NCBI GenBank assembly: GCA_949358305.1
Contig: OX442315.1
Coordinates: 5,357,875 to 5,421,874 of the forward strand
Length of the DNA stretch: 64,000 nt
DNA from: Strigamia acuminata
Taxonomy: Eukaryota > Arthropoda > Chilopoda > Geophilomorpha > Linotaeniidae
Direction of reading: 5' to 3'
A program made the translations under genes and the position numbers. The number at the start of each line of letters is the position of its first letter. Positions within the stretch are counted from its first letter, which is position 1. This document shows positions 21,408 through 32,400 of the stretch, piece after piece. The notes under the pieces were generated by a model. The model did not search any database, was not told the origin of the DNA, and saw nothing but the letters and a program-made list of their open reading frames with translations.

Positions 21408-22340
21408 TTACTTTTCAGACGCCGAAACTTGGCAATCCGTCGCGTCGATTTCGATGGCGAAAATGCGGATTTCTTCCGCGGTCTTCGGCAACCACTTGAA
21501 CGGGGCCGCCTTGCTCAAAATCTTGCACAGTGATGTCGAATTGACGACTATTTCGTTTGCCAAGAGTTTCTCGCGCGAATTGTCCGACAGCTTGTCCAAG
21601 CGACACCTGGAGAGCAAACCCATCGCAATGTCCGTGTCGTTTCCTCGTCGATCGCGCGTTTTCGCCTCCCAATTGAGCACGAACACGACGAATTCGTCCA
21701 ATTTTTTGACTTGCACCTTCGAAGCGAGACTTTCTAACTGTTCCAGACTGATTTCCGACAGTTTGTCCGACGCCGAGATTTCTTTCATGTTCTTCAAGAC
21801 GAATGCATGCACCGTTTTGACCGTTGCGACTTTATTCAACATGGCCGCCACCTGCCAAACGTCTACGAATGTATCCAGTGTCATGGGGTTGCAGTACTTG
21901 CTCCAATACTTGTCGAACAGGCCTTTTAATTGCATTTTGTCAGCGATCATAATTATTTCCCGCGTCACGTCGCTTGGTATTTCGGGCTGGATGGGAATGT
22001 CTTGCTCGTACACGAATTTGATGACGATATTGGCGACTTCCGTCGATGTGTCGGGAAGGGAAATGACGTTTTGTTCGTCCTCCAAGCTGCCGTTAGTCAA
22101 TATGGCTCGGAAGTAGTCGCTGCTAGCTTTTAACACCCATTTGTGGGCGTTGACGTGGCCATCATTGCAGTTGAGACGGACTGTGGACTCGTCTCTGGAA
22201 TTGTATAAATACGACATGAATAATTTGTGTTGTGTTTCTAGCCGAGTCTTTTCGATTTCGGCCTTCGATAAATATCCGTTAGTGTCGCTGGATCGGACTC
22301 TTTTGTTGGATGTGAACTGCAAACTAATCTTGTTGCCCAT
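21408..22340 (-). CDS. BTB-BACK domain protein (intronless)
   Basis: 310 codons from the ATG at 22340 to the stop at 21408-21410. The frame stays open further upstream to 22481, but that part has no ATG and overlaps repeat DNA shared with 39390-39482, so I chose MGNK. Residues ~35-70 lead into a BTB fold with V-R-L-N-C-N-D-G-H, HKWVLKASSDYFRAIL and S-L-P-D, followed by K-F-V-Y. A BACK-like helical part follows (M-T-L-D-T-F-V-D-V-W, residues ~160-280). No kelch repeats follow. Proteins of this type are usually Cullin-3 adaptors. It is more GC-rich than its surroundings and sits alone at the palindrome apex. It may be a retrogene. The A-tract at 21368-21391 lies on the wrong strand to be its tail. 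Confidence 0.8.
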   Translation of the reverse strand: MGNKISLQFTSNKRVRSSDTNGYLSKAEIEKTRLETQHKLFMSYLYNSRDESTVRLNCNDGHVNAHKWVLKASSDYFRAILTNGSLEDEQNVISLPDTSTEVANIVIKFVYEQDIPIQPEIPSDVTREIIMIADKMQLKGLFDKYWSKYCNPMTLDTFVDVWQVAAMLNKVATVKTVHAFVLKNMKEISASDKLSEISLEQLESLASKVQVKKLDEFVVFVLNWEAKTRDRRGNDTDIAMGLLSRCRLDKLSDNSREKLLANEIVVNSTSLCKILSKAAPFKWLPKTAEEIRIFAIEIDATDCQVSASEK

Positions 22341-22483
22341 TTTGAATTTTGTGTGGTCTAAAACGAATTCCCATCCACCATTTTTTACCGTTTGTTTGTC
22401 TCGTAGTAAAATGTGAGTACGAACACGATAAACCTGTGTTCGTGATGTGCGTGAGGCGCCACGTGTTGTTGCAATATGCAAAC

Positions 22484-22875
22484 TCCGGATAGAAAAATTA
22501 AATTATGTGCTTAAATGACGCCGTACAGTATTTTTAAATCAAAAACTACATTGTTGAAATGCAAAGGAAAGCAAACTGAATAAAACCAATTAAAACGTTG
22601 ATATTTTGGGACGAATATTCTATTTTTTTGCTATTTCACTGCTGCCACCTTTCGCCAGTTTGAGCATTTATGAATCAATATATGACGCTTTCCATGACGT
22701 AATGCACGTCTTTATCTCGGCATTGATTCAATCCGTATCCGCTTGAACGTACGCGTTGTTCGTTGCTCTCGTAATCAACTTCACTACAAGGTAAGCAAAG
22801 TTTAATTCTAATAACTCCCTAATAAACTTTCTCTCATAGAACGTTCACTTTGTTTGAAAAACTAGAAATCTCATT
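22484..22875. repeat. Inner end of the right palindrome arm
   Basis: Inverse of 20100-20511 and direct copy of 39482-39900. In the third copy, homology extends about 90 bp further left (22395-22483 matches 39390-39481), past the palindrome border. Confidence 0.85.
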
Positions 22876-23645
22876 GTTGATTACAACAAAAATAACAGCT
22901 CTAGAAATATTTTTGCTCGTTCTGCCCCTATATTTACAAACTTATGGAAAATATATATATATATTGGTGAATTAAAAACAGTGTGGTTTCCTTTCTCCGT
23001 GCTTCACGAACTTACGGCAGCTGGTGTACATTTGTTAGTGCAATTTTTATGTGGTGTACTTTTGCTTTGGGAAAACAAAGGACAAGTCACATGACTTGTC
23101 AAACAAAGGACAAGTCACATGACTTGTCTTTTTAAGTGCAACTTTTGGACAATTTTAAGGAATATTAATTCCTGTTGGCCTAAAAATGAAAGTTTATTGA
23201 TTTGGATTGTTATATTTGAATACAACACCGTGGTGAGTAGTGGAAACTGGGTGCATTTTTCCTCGTAATAAGCTTACACTTTTCATTTGAATTAGAGTGT
23301 TTACTGAAAGAGAAAATAAATTGCAGAAACAGAGCAATTGATTGTCAAAGTTGCGTGTGTATAGCACATCGTTTTTGCATGATGAAAAATTATAGGAGAA
23401 TCTGTAAAAAATTCATTTGAATTCCAATTAAATTTAATGGTTTTGCTGATAGAATTTTATAAATTTAAATATAATTTCTGAAATTCTATCAGCAAAGCCA
23501 TTATTTTTAATTGGAATTCAAATGAATTTTTTATAGGATTGATGTTAACTTTAGGTTCACTTAACTCGATTCGCAACACTGAAAATTTCCAATTACAAAG
23601 TTGTAGAGCACACTATAAAACACATGTCAACTTTATTACGTCTTA
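22876..23645. repeat. Right-arm flank shared by all three copies
   Basis: Matches the inverse of roughly 17340-20100 (with gaps) and 45515-46140. Contains ACAAGTCACATGACTTGTC twice (23080, 23110) and the inverted pair TTGGAATTCAAATGAATTTT around 23410-23540. No coding signal. Confidence 0.7.
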
Positions 23646-24487
23646 CCTAGGACAGGGGTCGGCAACCTGCGGCTGGCAAGCCGCATGCGGCTCTTTCGAA
23701 GTCAAGATGCGGCTTTTCGTCGCTAAAACGGGCGTCGCTAAAGTGAAGTACTTTTTACTGTTTTAGTCAATTTTTAACAATTTTTAGTTAATTTTTACTG
23801 TTTTAATCGATTTTTAACGGTTTTTATTCAATTTTTAACAATTTTTAGTCGATTTTTAATAATTTTTTGTCGATTTTTAGCGGTTTTTAGTCGATTTTTA
23901 ACAGCTTTTAGTCAATTATTACTGTTTTTAGTCGATTTTTAACAGCTTTTAGTCGATTATTACTGTTTTTATTCGATTTTTAACAGCTTTTAGTCGATTA
24001 TTCCTGTTTTTAGTCGATTTTTACCGTTTGGCTCTTTAAAAACTGGGAAATCATGTAAATTTTAACTTCTGGCTCTTCCGTCTCAAAAGGTTGCCGACCC
24101 CTGACCTAGGACGATCAACCACAGGACTTCACATCAAGCACAATTTAATTGTTAGACGTTATTTTGCGGGCAATTGGCGCACAACTGACATGACATCCCG
24201 CATTTGCATTTTTAGAGGACATTTATATTTTATATTTAACTTAAAAATTATATCTGAAAATTATTTATTACATTTTCAGATATTATTTTTAAATCAAACG
24301 TTAAATAAAATTGAACTATGTTATAACATTCTCCAAAAATGTGAATGTGGGATGTCAATTGTCTGCCATTTGCCCGCAAAAAGTTTTAACAATGCAACGA
24401 CAGATTGCTCCTTCTTCGCATTTCTACGGGACAACTTAGATTTCAAAAAAATGGCGGATTTGAAGTCCTGTAGGTAATCGTCCTAGG
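23646..24487. mobile_element. MITE CCTAGGACGAT with a nested hAT, TSD TCTTA
   Basis: CCTAGGA...TCGTCCTAGG is flanked by TCTTA (23641-23645, 24488-24492). The third copy has the empty site ACGTCTTACTAACC near 46167. A hAT MITE landed seven bases inside its left tip. Confidence 0.8.
23653..24103. mobile_element. hAT MITE, TIR CAGGGGTCGGCAACC, TSD ACCTAGGA
   Basis: CAGGGGTCGGCAACC and GGTTGCCGACCCCTG are flanked by ACCTAGGA (23645-23652, 24104-24111). These are canonical hAT tips. The interior is a degenerate tandem of GTCGATTTTTAACAG. Confidence 0.95.
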
Positions 24488-25164
24488 TCTTACTAACCGA
24501 AGCGAAAAATATGACCTGTTTGTTGTTGATTCTAACAACTCCAAGTACGTTTGGGAATACGATTAAAATAGTTTCGAAAGTCAGATGGTGATGAATACAA
24601 ATTGATTATGTTGTACTGTAAAAGAGATACCTGCCTACGCCAAAGCTACATTTGAACAGTGAATATTTTATTTAAAACAGGAAACACGTGAAACAATATC
24701 ACTGGAAAAAAAATCAGATTTACTCACTTGTAAAGAATTGTAAATATATAGGTAGATGGATTTTACAAGTTTGTAAATTAGATTTACAAACAATTGAAAA
24801 TAAGTCTTTTCCAAACATATTTACAATCCGGAAAGTGACCATTTCCGTGACTTTTTTTACAATAACTTTACTAACATTTTCAATTGTGTAATTATAAAAT
24901 TTCACAATATATTTCCAATATATTACCAATATATTTCCAATATATTTCCAATATAAAAAATCTACTACCCTCCATTTTGAAAAATTTAAATACATGAACT
25001 CAATTTTTTTTTTAAACTATTTGATTTTTTTTTCAAACTGTTTGATATTTTTTTCAAACACCATTCAACAATTAGTTTTCATTGATTTGATCACAATTTG
25101 CATGTTTTATTAAAAGTTTTGTTTAAATTTATTTTAATCTTATAGTTTTCTTTTTTCTTATCAT

Positions 25165-25236
25165 GACCTCTGCTGGAATTGAACCTGAGACCCTTTGTTC
25201 TAAAGACCACTGCCCTATCCACTAGGCTAGTATGGC
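25165..25236 (-). other. tRNA-like sequence (SINE head or pseudo-tRNA)
   Basis: On the minus strand it has a box A (TAGCCTAGTGG), a D-arm GCC...GGC, and a box B (GGTTCAATTCC) at tRNA spacing. The acceptor and anticodon stems do not pair properly, so it is not a working tRNA gene. A relic polymerase III promoter is likely. Confidence 0.55.
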
Positions 25237-25341
25237 TTGTAATAGTTTCATGCATGACTTCCTATAAATAGTAACTTCTTTGTTAAATAATCTATTTGAG
25301 ATTCATTGTATTAAATATACAATCAATCTCACATTGATTAT

Positions 25342-25388
25342 CGTCGATGAAACAATCCGACTCCTGAAGTCGGATTGTTTCATCGACG
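25342..25388. other. Perfect 21-bp hairpin
   Basis: CGTCGATGAAACAATCCGAC-T and its exact inverse are separated by CCTGA. It lies in the CACTA-like element. Confidence 0.85.
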
Positions 25389-25979
25389 GTACGTTTCATC
25401 GACACGAATTTTTCCGTCCCTGCGCCCTGATTGGCCCGATTTCATATTGTCCATGTCGGTTCGAAATTGGACCGTTTTATACATTATTTTCTCTTCTGAG
25501 TTCAAATTTGATACAATTTTATTGTTCCTGACTGTATTTTACCTTGTTCTTGTTACATTTCAGATATTTAAATGTTACATTTAAATTTCAGGTATTTTCT
25601 TGCTTTTACATTATTTTTACAATCATTGTGAAATGAAGTTTACAATACATTTCCATCCAAAAGAAAATTGATTGGAAACATAACATTTCAAACAAAAGAT
25701 TTACAACTAATTGAAAATATACTTTTCATCTCTAGGATTTACTACACATTTTCAGAAGTTTGGAAATATATAAATATTTCCAACATATTTCCAACAAATT
25801 TCCGCATCATAGTAAATTCAACTTTTCCATATAAATTTTCAACTTGGAAATGTTTGGAAATATGCTTTTTTTCCAGTGTATTCCCCTCCTTTAATAAGAA
25901 TAATAACTAAACCCATTACAATGTGGGTCACCAAAGTGATCATTTGGTGGCCAAACATGGCGCTACCTCCAATCCCCCC

Positions 25980-26009
25980 TTAAATAGCGCATCCTTCAGA
26001 AACATCAGT
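25980..26009 (+). promoter_or_regulatory. Putative core promoter of the right channel gene
   Basis: The TATA-like TTAAATAG starts at 25980 and the initiator TCAGT is at 26005-26009, 27 bases apart from the TATA start to the initiator A. The same pair precedes the third copy (46605-46634). The left copy lacks this block. Confidence 0.5.
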
Positions 26010-26146
26010 TTCCACACTTGTAAATACACTGAGCATTCCCACCTGTTTGCCTTTACATGCATTTAAGTACTTCGTCCATTTTCTGATTTCCCATTGTGAG
26101 TTTTATGTACAGGTATTAAAAGTCTGATTTGGGTTTAAAAGGTACA

Positions 26147-26477
26147 ATGATGAATTATAAAAGGAAAACAGCAGAAATTCGAAGACTTACTGAAACATAT
26201 GTGCAGCTGAAATTGGAAACTTTAACATTTCCACCTGTTGACACCAAAATGCACAAAAAAGTGGCAAGAATTTATAATATTTCTCGATTATCTGCTGGCA
26301 CACTCACACTGTGTTTGTGCGTATTCCAATGTTTGGATCAAATCATTTATTACACTCAAGCACCCATAAAAGTTCGTGCTGATATTACTGAAGAAACTGT
26401 TGGTGATTTTCCGGCAGTATATCTAACCACAGGTTATACAGATCAAAGAGTCAATAGTATAGAAGAAGGTCTCGTAG
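26147..26477 (+). CDS. DEG/ENaC exon 1 (N-terminus, TM1), right copy
   Basis: Starts at the first of two adjacent ATGs. The frame is also open back to 26129, but without an ATG. The N-terminus is basic. TM1 is S-A-G-T-L-T-L-C-L-C-V-F-Q-C-L-D-Q-I. The post-TM1 motif F-P-A-V-Y-L is present. The usual His-Gly gating pair before TM1 appears as His-Lys. The donor is G|gtaagt, phase 1. Confidence 0.85.
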
Positions 26478-29400
26478 GTAAGTTATTTTGTATTTAAAAT
26501 ATAGTATTTAACCTAGTATTTAACTTGGTATCTTAAAAAATCTAGAATGCCCCCATGGTGTATTTCATATAGACAATAAAACTGACCTCTATGAAGTATT
26601 TCAAATGAAAAATTTTACAAAGATGATAAAAAATATCACTTTTTCAAGAGTAAGTGCAAGTAATCAATAACAATGACACTCTCACTTGACTGAATAACTC
26701 GACAGAATGGTTTTCAGCTACCAGTGCACGTGCAGGGGCAGCACTTTTGTCACTACAATATTTCTTACTATCCAAGTGTCTTTCAACATCTATTAATTTT
26801 TAACTTTTGTTCCCAAAAATATTTAAATTTATCTTGCAGGGATCAAGACTGTACTCCGATGGATTCAAAACACAGGAAACATACTTATTTAACACAATGT
26901 GTTCAAGAATAGAAAATGGTCAGTAATGCCATGAACCAAGGATAACATGGACAAATATCCGCTGATTGGAAGACAACAATCACAAGTCGTGCACTGCTTG
27001 TCAATTAAGCTTGTCTGTTACCTGTTGTTATCCCAGAATACAGTGTGGCTATATTATGTACCGCCATTGGAGACAAAACACATTGAACGTGTTGATACGT
27101 GTCCTCGTTATCCTTGGTTTTGCTATTTCATAAGATGCCTATTTCTCATATCATCCATTGAATGTTGTTAGAATGTTATACAGTATCAGAATTCCTATTT
27201 GAATGCTATTAAGTTCTGCCATTGCTGTTTATATTTCTGTTTTTGGAAAGTATGTCAAAACAGCCTTAAACCATCATAAAAAAATGCTTAAACAGTAGAA
27301 GGTGCGATCAAAGTTTCTGTTTGTACGCTGTTAGCCCGCTTTATGCTGGTGGCACACTAGGCGCGATGCGGCGTAAATTGCGTCGCAAAACTATTTTGAC
27401 ATCATCAAAAATGACGTCAGGTCCGGTTAGCGTCATTTTAGCGACGCTCATTTTAGCGAAAAAGTCCCATTTTAGCGAACATGTTATTTTAGCGACACAA
27501 AAACCCAGGTTTTAGCGACGCTACACGATAAAAAAGTGGTTTTCATCAAAAAACCAGCAAGGTTAGGTTTGCGGGGGGTCAAGAGGGGGCGCAGCCCCCC
27601 CTTATTAGCCCTTCTTAGGAATTAAACCTAGGTTTTTGTTTCGCTAAAATGATATGTTTGCTAAAATCGGACTTTTTCGCTAAAATGAGCGTCGCTAAAA
27701 TGATGGAGATCCGTCAGGTCTCACTGGATTGGCTGTGATCAAAATCGCAGACGAATTCACACCACATCACGCCTAGTATATCACCAGCATTACTGTACGC
27801 AGCATGCCATTGGGCATGAGTTTACCAAGTTTTAGAAATTTAAGAGCCGGAATGAATACCATGCATTTTATGCTTGTTTAGGCTCAATACTTAGTGAAAA
27901 AAAATCACTTTCACCGGCAGGCCGGTAAAATCTGGGTTTATCTGAATGCCGGTAAAATCTGGGTTTATCTGAATGCCGGTAAAACTCGCACTATGCCAGC
28001 ATGCGGCTTAAAGCGGGGTTATACGCTATCGTTTATTGTTTACGCAGTTTATATAAACAACCAAAATAGGGGGATATGCAAAAACGCGCCTAACTGTGAA
28101 TACGTTTATAGTAATGGTAAAATATGGTAAAACAGGGCTCTGAACAAAATGCAGGGTACACCGAAAATGGGGTACCCAATTTTGCTTTCCAAATGCAACG
28201 AAATTTATCTATTTAAGAATAAAAAGTTTCACTTTTCTTTAAGATATTTTATATTTTGACATTATTTCAGACATTTTTATACATGATAACATTGATTGTG
28301 AATTATTTATTCCACACATATAACTGACTTGGGTACCCCATTTTGGGTGTACCCCGCGTTTTGTTCAGAGCCGTAAAACATACTTTGAATGCACTGAGTT
28401 GCTTTTAACAACAGAAATGTTGAATCCCCCTAGTGATCATTAGTTCCACTACAGCTACAGTTGTAAATACTAAAGTTTTAAAAGATTATTAGCTTTTAGT
28501 AAATACAGAATGAAAGAAAAATTGTAATAGACTTGAATATTGAAGTTGTATAAAAATAATTATTCGATTATCGTTTTTTATACATAGTAAAAGAAATGAA
28601 AATTGGACCAGAAAACCGAATGAAAATCCAATTTCAGACTAATATGAATTTTGCGGATCATCATCTACTGGTGGTAAGTAAATTAACATGAATAAAGTGG
28701 TAGATGGAATGATAACAAATGACACCAAATTGTTTTGAAACACTAAACGAATAACAAAATGCATTTATGTTTTGGAAATCACTAAAATAAGAATGCGAGT
28801 GCAATTTACTACTGTGCTGCTCTGAAGTATTTTTAAAGTAAATTTTTTAACGAAGATAAAACTGAAGTGTTCTTTGGCGTCTATGTTTCTTGGAAGTTGG
28901 GAGCGAATTAATGTGTGACTGTCATTGTGAAATGTGGTAATATGAGTGATTTTATTACAGGTTGACATAGGTGGCGCTGAGATCGTCAGCGTCACAATAT
29001 AAAACAATGGTCAAGAATGACCAATGGAGTCCGAGACACTCCAAAAACTGTTTTATGACAATTAATATTTTCAAATTTTATATTCTAGATAACTCTAACA
29101 TCTAAAACAAAAAAAAATATTGCCACGATTACACCACCATATCATCTTGGACACCTATTTAAATTCAATGTGGTCACATTTACACTCAAAATGGTGAGTG
29201 GCTGTTTTCACGCAAAGAGCCCAGTTTTGAATTGTCTATGATGGCAGACATATTGAGCGTTTTCTGTAATTTGTTTTATTTAATTTTTTTACTTTTGTGC
29301 AAACATTGAACAGGGAAATTGTGTTTCATCTGAAGCACTGTAATTGGGGATGCTAACTGCAACAATTTTAAAAAATTTTTATTCTAACAGCTGATGATTA

Positions 29401-32400
29401 GTTGTTTACCAGAACCTATGGTAATAGATTTTGCTAGAAAAACTCAAATTGTATGTGAGAAGCCATGTGATTATGACATAATCGTAACAGCGATGTTCGA
29501 TCTTTATTTGTGTACAGTATTATATTTTAAATGGAAATTTCAAAGAATTTGTTTTTATTCTTCACAGTACAAATTTCTTAACCGGAAGTCGGCTGCCTGT
29601 GTTGATGAACGCAAAATGGAAGGCTGCCGAAGTCAGTGTTATTCTGATAAAATCGCTTTACAAAATTTCACTTGTCAGTAAGTTTAACATTCTCACTTGC
29701 AACAAGAACCAAACACCTGGCGGCTGGGCAGGGCGGTATTTAGTTCTTGCGGGGCCCCAAGCAAAAATCTTTTTGTGCTCCTCCCCCACCAAAAAAAACA
29801 ACAAGACTGATTTTAACCTTTCCATAGCCATGGCTAATACTACACATGTGCAGCCATGGTCGGTCATTTCTGACTTTTTTTCAAAAATCATTCTGCACAT
29901 GTGCACAATCACATTTTTCCTGGTGCAATCGCATTTTTTCTAGTAAAAGCACATGTTTTAGGACTAATTTTAATACGCCACCTAGTGAAAACAGATGGCA
30001 AAACAGTGTACGGTGCTCCAATTAAGGGTGTTTTATGTTATAAATATTAAATTCTCTTAATAATAATTTAAAAACTATTCGTATTTAGACATTATAAAAT
30101 AAAAAAAAAGTTTTTGAGGAATAAAAGTTAACCTCATTAATTAATTTTCAGGAAAAAAAGAAATACAGTGATTTTTCCACTTCTGTAATTTTTTTGACCC
30201 ACCATGGCTATGGGAAGGTTAAAAAATCTAAAAAGAATACACTTATTATTATCTCTTTATAGTTCATAAATATGTAAGTGTATATGCAACATCTTTTTGT
30301 GGGAAATGCGAAAATCTAGATTTCTTTCGAATTTGTTTCTAGCTTTTTTTTAAAAAATCGGATTTTTTTCCAGCGGCCCGGGGCCGCCGAAGGGTGGGCG
30401 CTCTCAGCTTTTGCTTGTTTTGCTTGTACAGTTGTGTTCAAAAAAACTGGATCCTCACTCTGTGCTGGCAATTGAAATTGTGAGTAATTTTGTATTTTGC
30501 CACTAGGTGAAACACCAAACATCAAGGTGATAATACTTGTATATCAGACAGGGCCACTGTAGTGGGCGCGACATGAGGAAGAGCGACAGCGCCTCTCGGC
30601 ATACGAATGGTATCAGCAAAAGCGACGTTGCTTTTGCATCGCTTTTTCTGATAAGACAGCGATACTGAAGAGCAACGTCGCTTTTTGGCATGCATTAGTC
30701 ATGCCGAAGCGCGACATCGCTGTCGTGCCTAGTTGATTGTTGCTGTTATGTTTGTTTTCATTTTTTGTTTGATTATTTTGGTTTCAAAGATAAATTTTTT
30801 TTCAATAATTTTTTTTTTCATTAATTTTTTTTGTTATTATGATTAAATGTTTAATGTTTAAATTCCATGTGCCTACATGAAAATGCGCAGTGTTGACTGC
30901 AAATCTGCGCGGCAGTAGGGGCACTTAGGAGTTCTCTTCTCTGTCCGCGCAATTGTCATTACGCGATCGATGCATGAGCACAGGGCAGCATGACCATACT
31001 TCTGTCTGTCAGGAGACAGACAACACACAGGCCTTGTTATCCCTTGGCCTGGTTAGTGTCCTCGTCTTTGTCCTCAGCGGGGTCTGTAGCAGCTAAGTCT
31101 GCCACACCCGCCACCACCTCGGTGTCCAAAACATTGGTACGGCATGTAGCAGCCCGCGCAGCCGCCTGCTGGCCATGTACAGTGCTGTCAAAACGGGGTA
31201 TCACACACATCATCCGGAGGAGCAAATTGGGGATGCTGATCAAACCCGTACGATACTTCTCTGTGACACGCAATACCTTACGATCAGTAAGCGCCTCTTT
31301 CATAGCACGGTCGCGGTTGGAAAGGACCCCTTCGAGAAGCTGCTTGGGCAACGTCGAATGCAACAATTCTACGGCATATCGCGTCACGTAGTTGCGATGT
31401 TTCGCGCCACTTATTAGTATACAGGGTGGTGCAGAAAGTCTGGTTCACAGTAAATAATTTCCAAACCGTTTTAGATGTTAATTTAGCAAAATGATTGTAA
31501 GTATAGTAGTTTGGGGAAAATCAAATTATGACATCCTACTTGACCTCAGAGGTCATCTTCAAGGTCATCCATATTGTAACTCGAGAACCGTGTCAGATAG
31601 AGAAAAAAAGTGAATTAGAAAGTTGTAGAGCACCATCTAATTAGTCTAGAACTGTTCTTAAAAAAAATTATCTCTTACTGAAAAGTTTTGAGAAAAAAAG
31701 GTTTGAAACGTTAGTCTGCTCAGCTTTGTAACTAAAACTATTGAGGCAACCAAGCTGATCCTCAATTAGGACACTTTATTGGGTCATACTTGTAAGTGGA
31801 AGAGAGGAAACACAAAAGAAAGGAAATAATTTATTTTGTATATAAGTGAATGTCGCTCTTCCCCATGTCGGGCCCAGTACGCATCACCAGCAGACAAGGA
31901 TGTACAAGTATTATCACCCGTTGATATCAGGTGTTTAACCTAGTAGTAAAACACACAATTACTCACAATTTCAATTGTCAGCCTAGAGTAAGGGTCCAAT
32001 TTTTTTGAACACAGCTGTACACAAACCCGGCCCTGCAACTGGGATCCAGATGATTCAGTGTAAGTATGGCACTCCTCCTATAGGGTAATTCAGCATTACC
32101 ATTGGCTGGAGGCCACATAACAATTGTATAACCTAGGTATAACTCTGTGAACTATTCTTTTGTTATGTGGCATACAGCCAATGGAGATGCTTTATATCAC
32201 ATTAGCCAATAGGAGTGCCATACTTACTCTGGAACAGAGTTTCCGTTAGCTGCACATGTGCTAATACTGATGCTGATAATCCGAAAACAATCAAAATGAT
32301 CCTAGATATTAAAATTTTGTTTTTCAGATTACCTTCCCTGCCAAACGAACAAAGAAATCACTGCCTTTCAGATGAATTGGCATGCGATTACTATCGCCGA

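Larger units (their letters stand above)
24700..25878. mobile_element. CACTA-like non-autonomous element, TSD TAT
   Basis: The tips CACTGGAAAAAAA and TTTTTTTCCAGTG are flanked by TAT (24697-24699, 25879-25881). The third copy is empty (AACAATATTCCCC near 46500). A 3-bp target and CACTG tips suggest the CMC/EnSpm group. Subterminal parts repeat TTTCCAATATAT. No transposase is seen. Confidence 0.8.

Noticed and set aside
21217-22116. Plus-strand 299-aa ORF
   Set aside because: It is antisense to the BTB-BACK gene, whose domain motifs are unmistakable on the minus strand.
25165-25236. A functional tRNA gene
   Set aside because: Box A and box B fit, but the acceptor and anticodon stems do not pair; kept only as tRNA-like.
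28805-28925. Extra channel exon (F-F-N-E-D-K-T-E-V-F-F-G-V reading)
   Set aside because: Open in copies two and three, but the left copy has a stop and no convincing donor follows.
28765-29007. Minus-strand 80-aa ORF (also 50181-50492)
   Set aside because: It lies antisense to intron sequence of the channel gene and is broken in the left copy.
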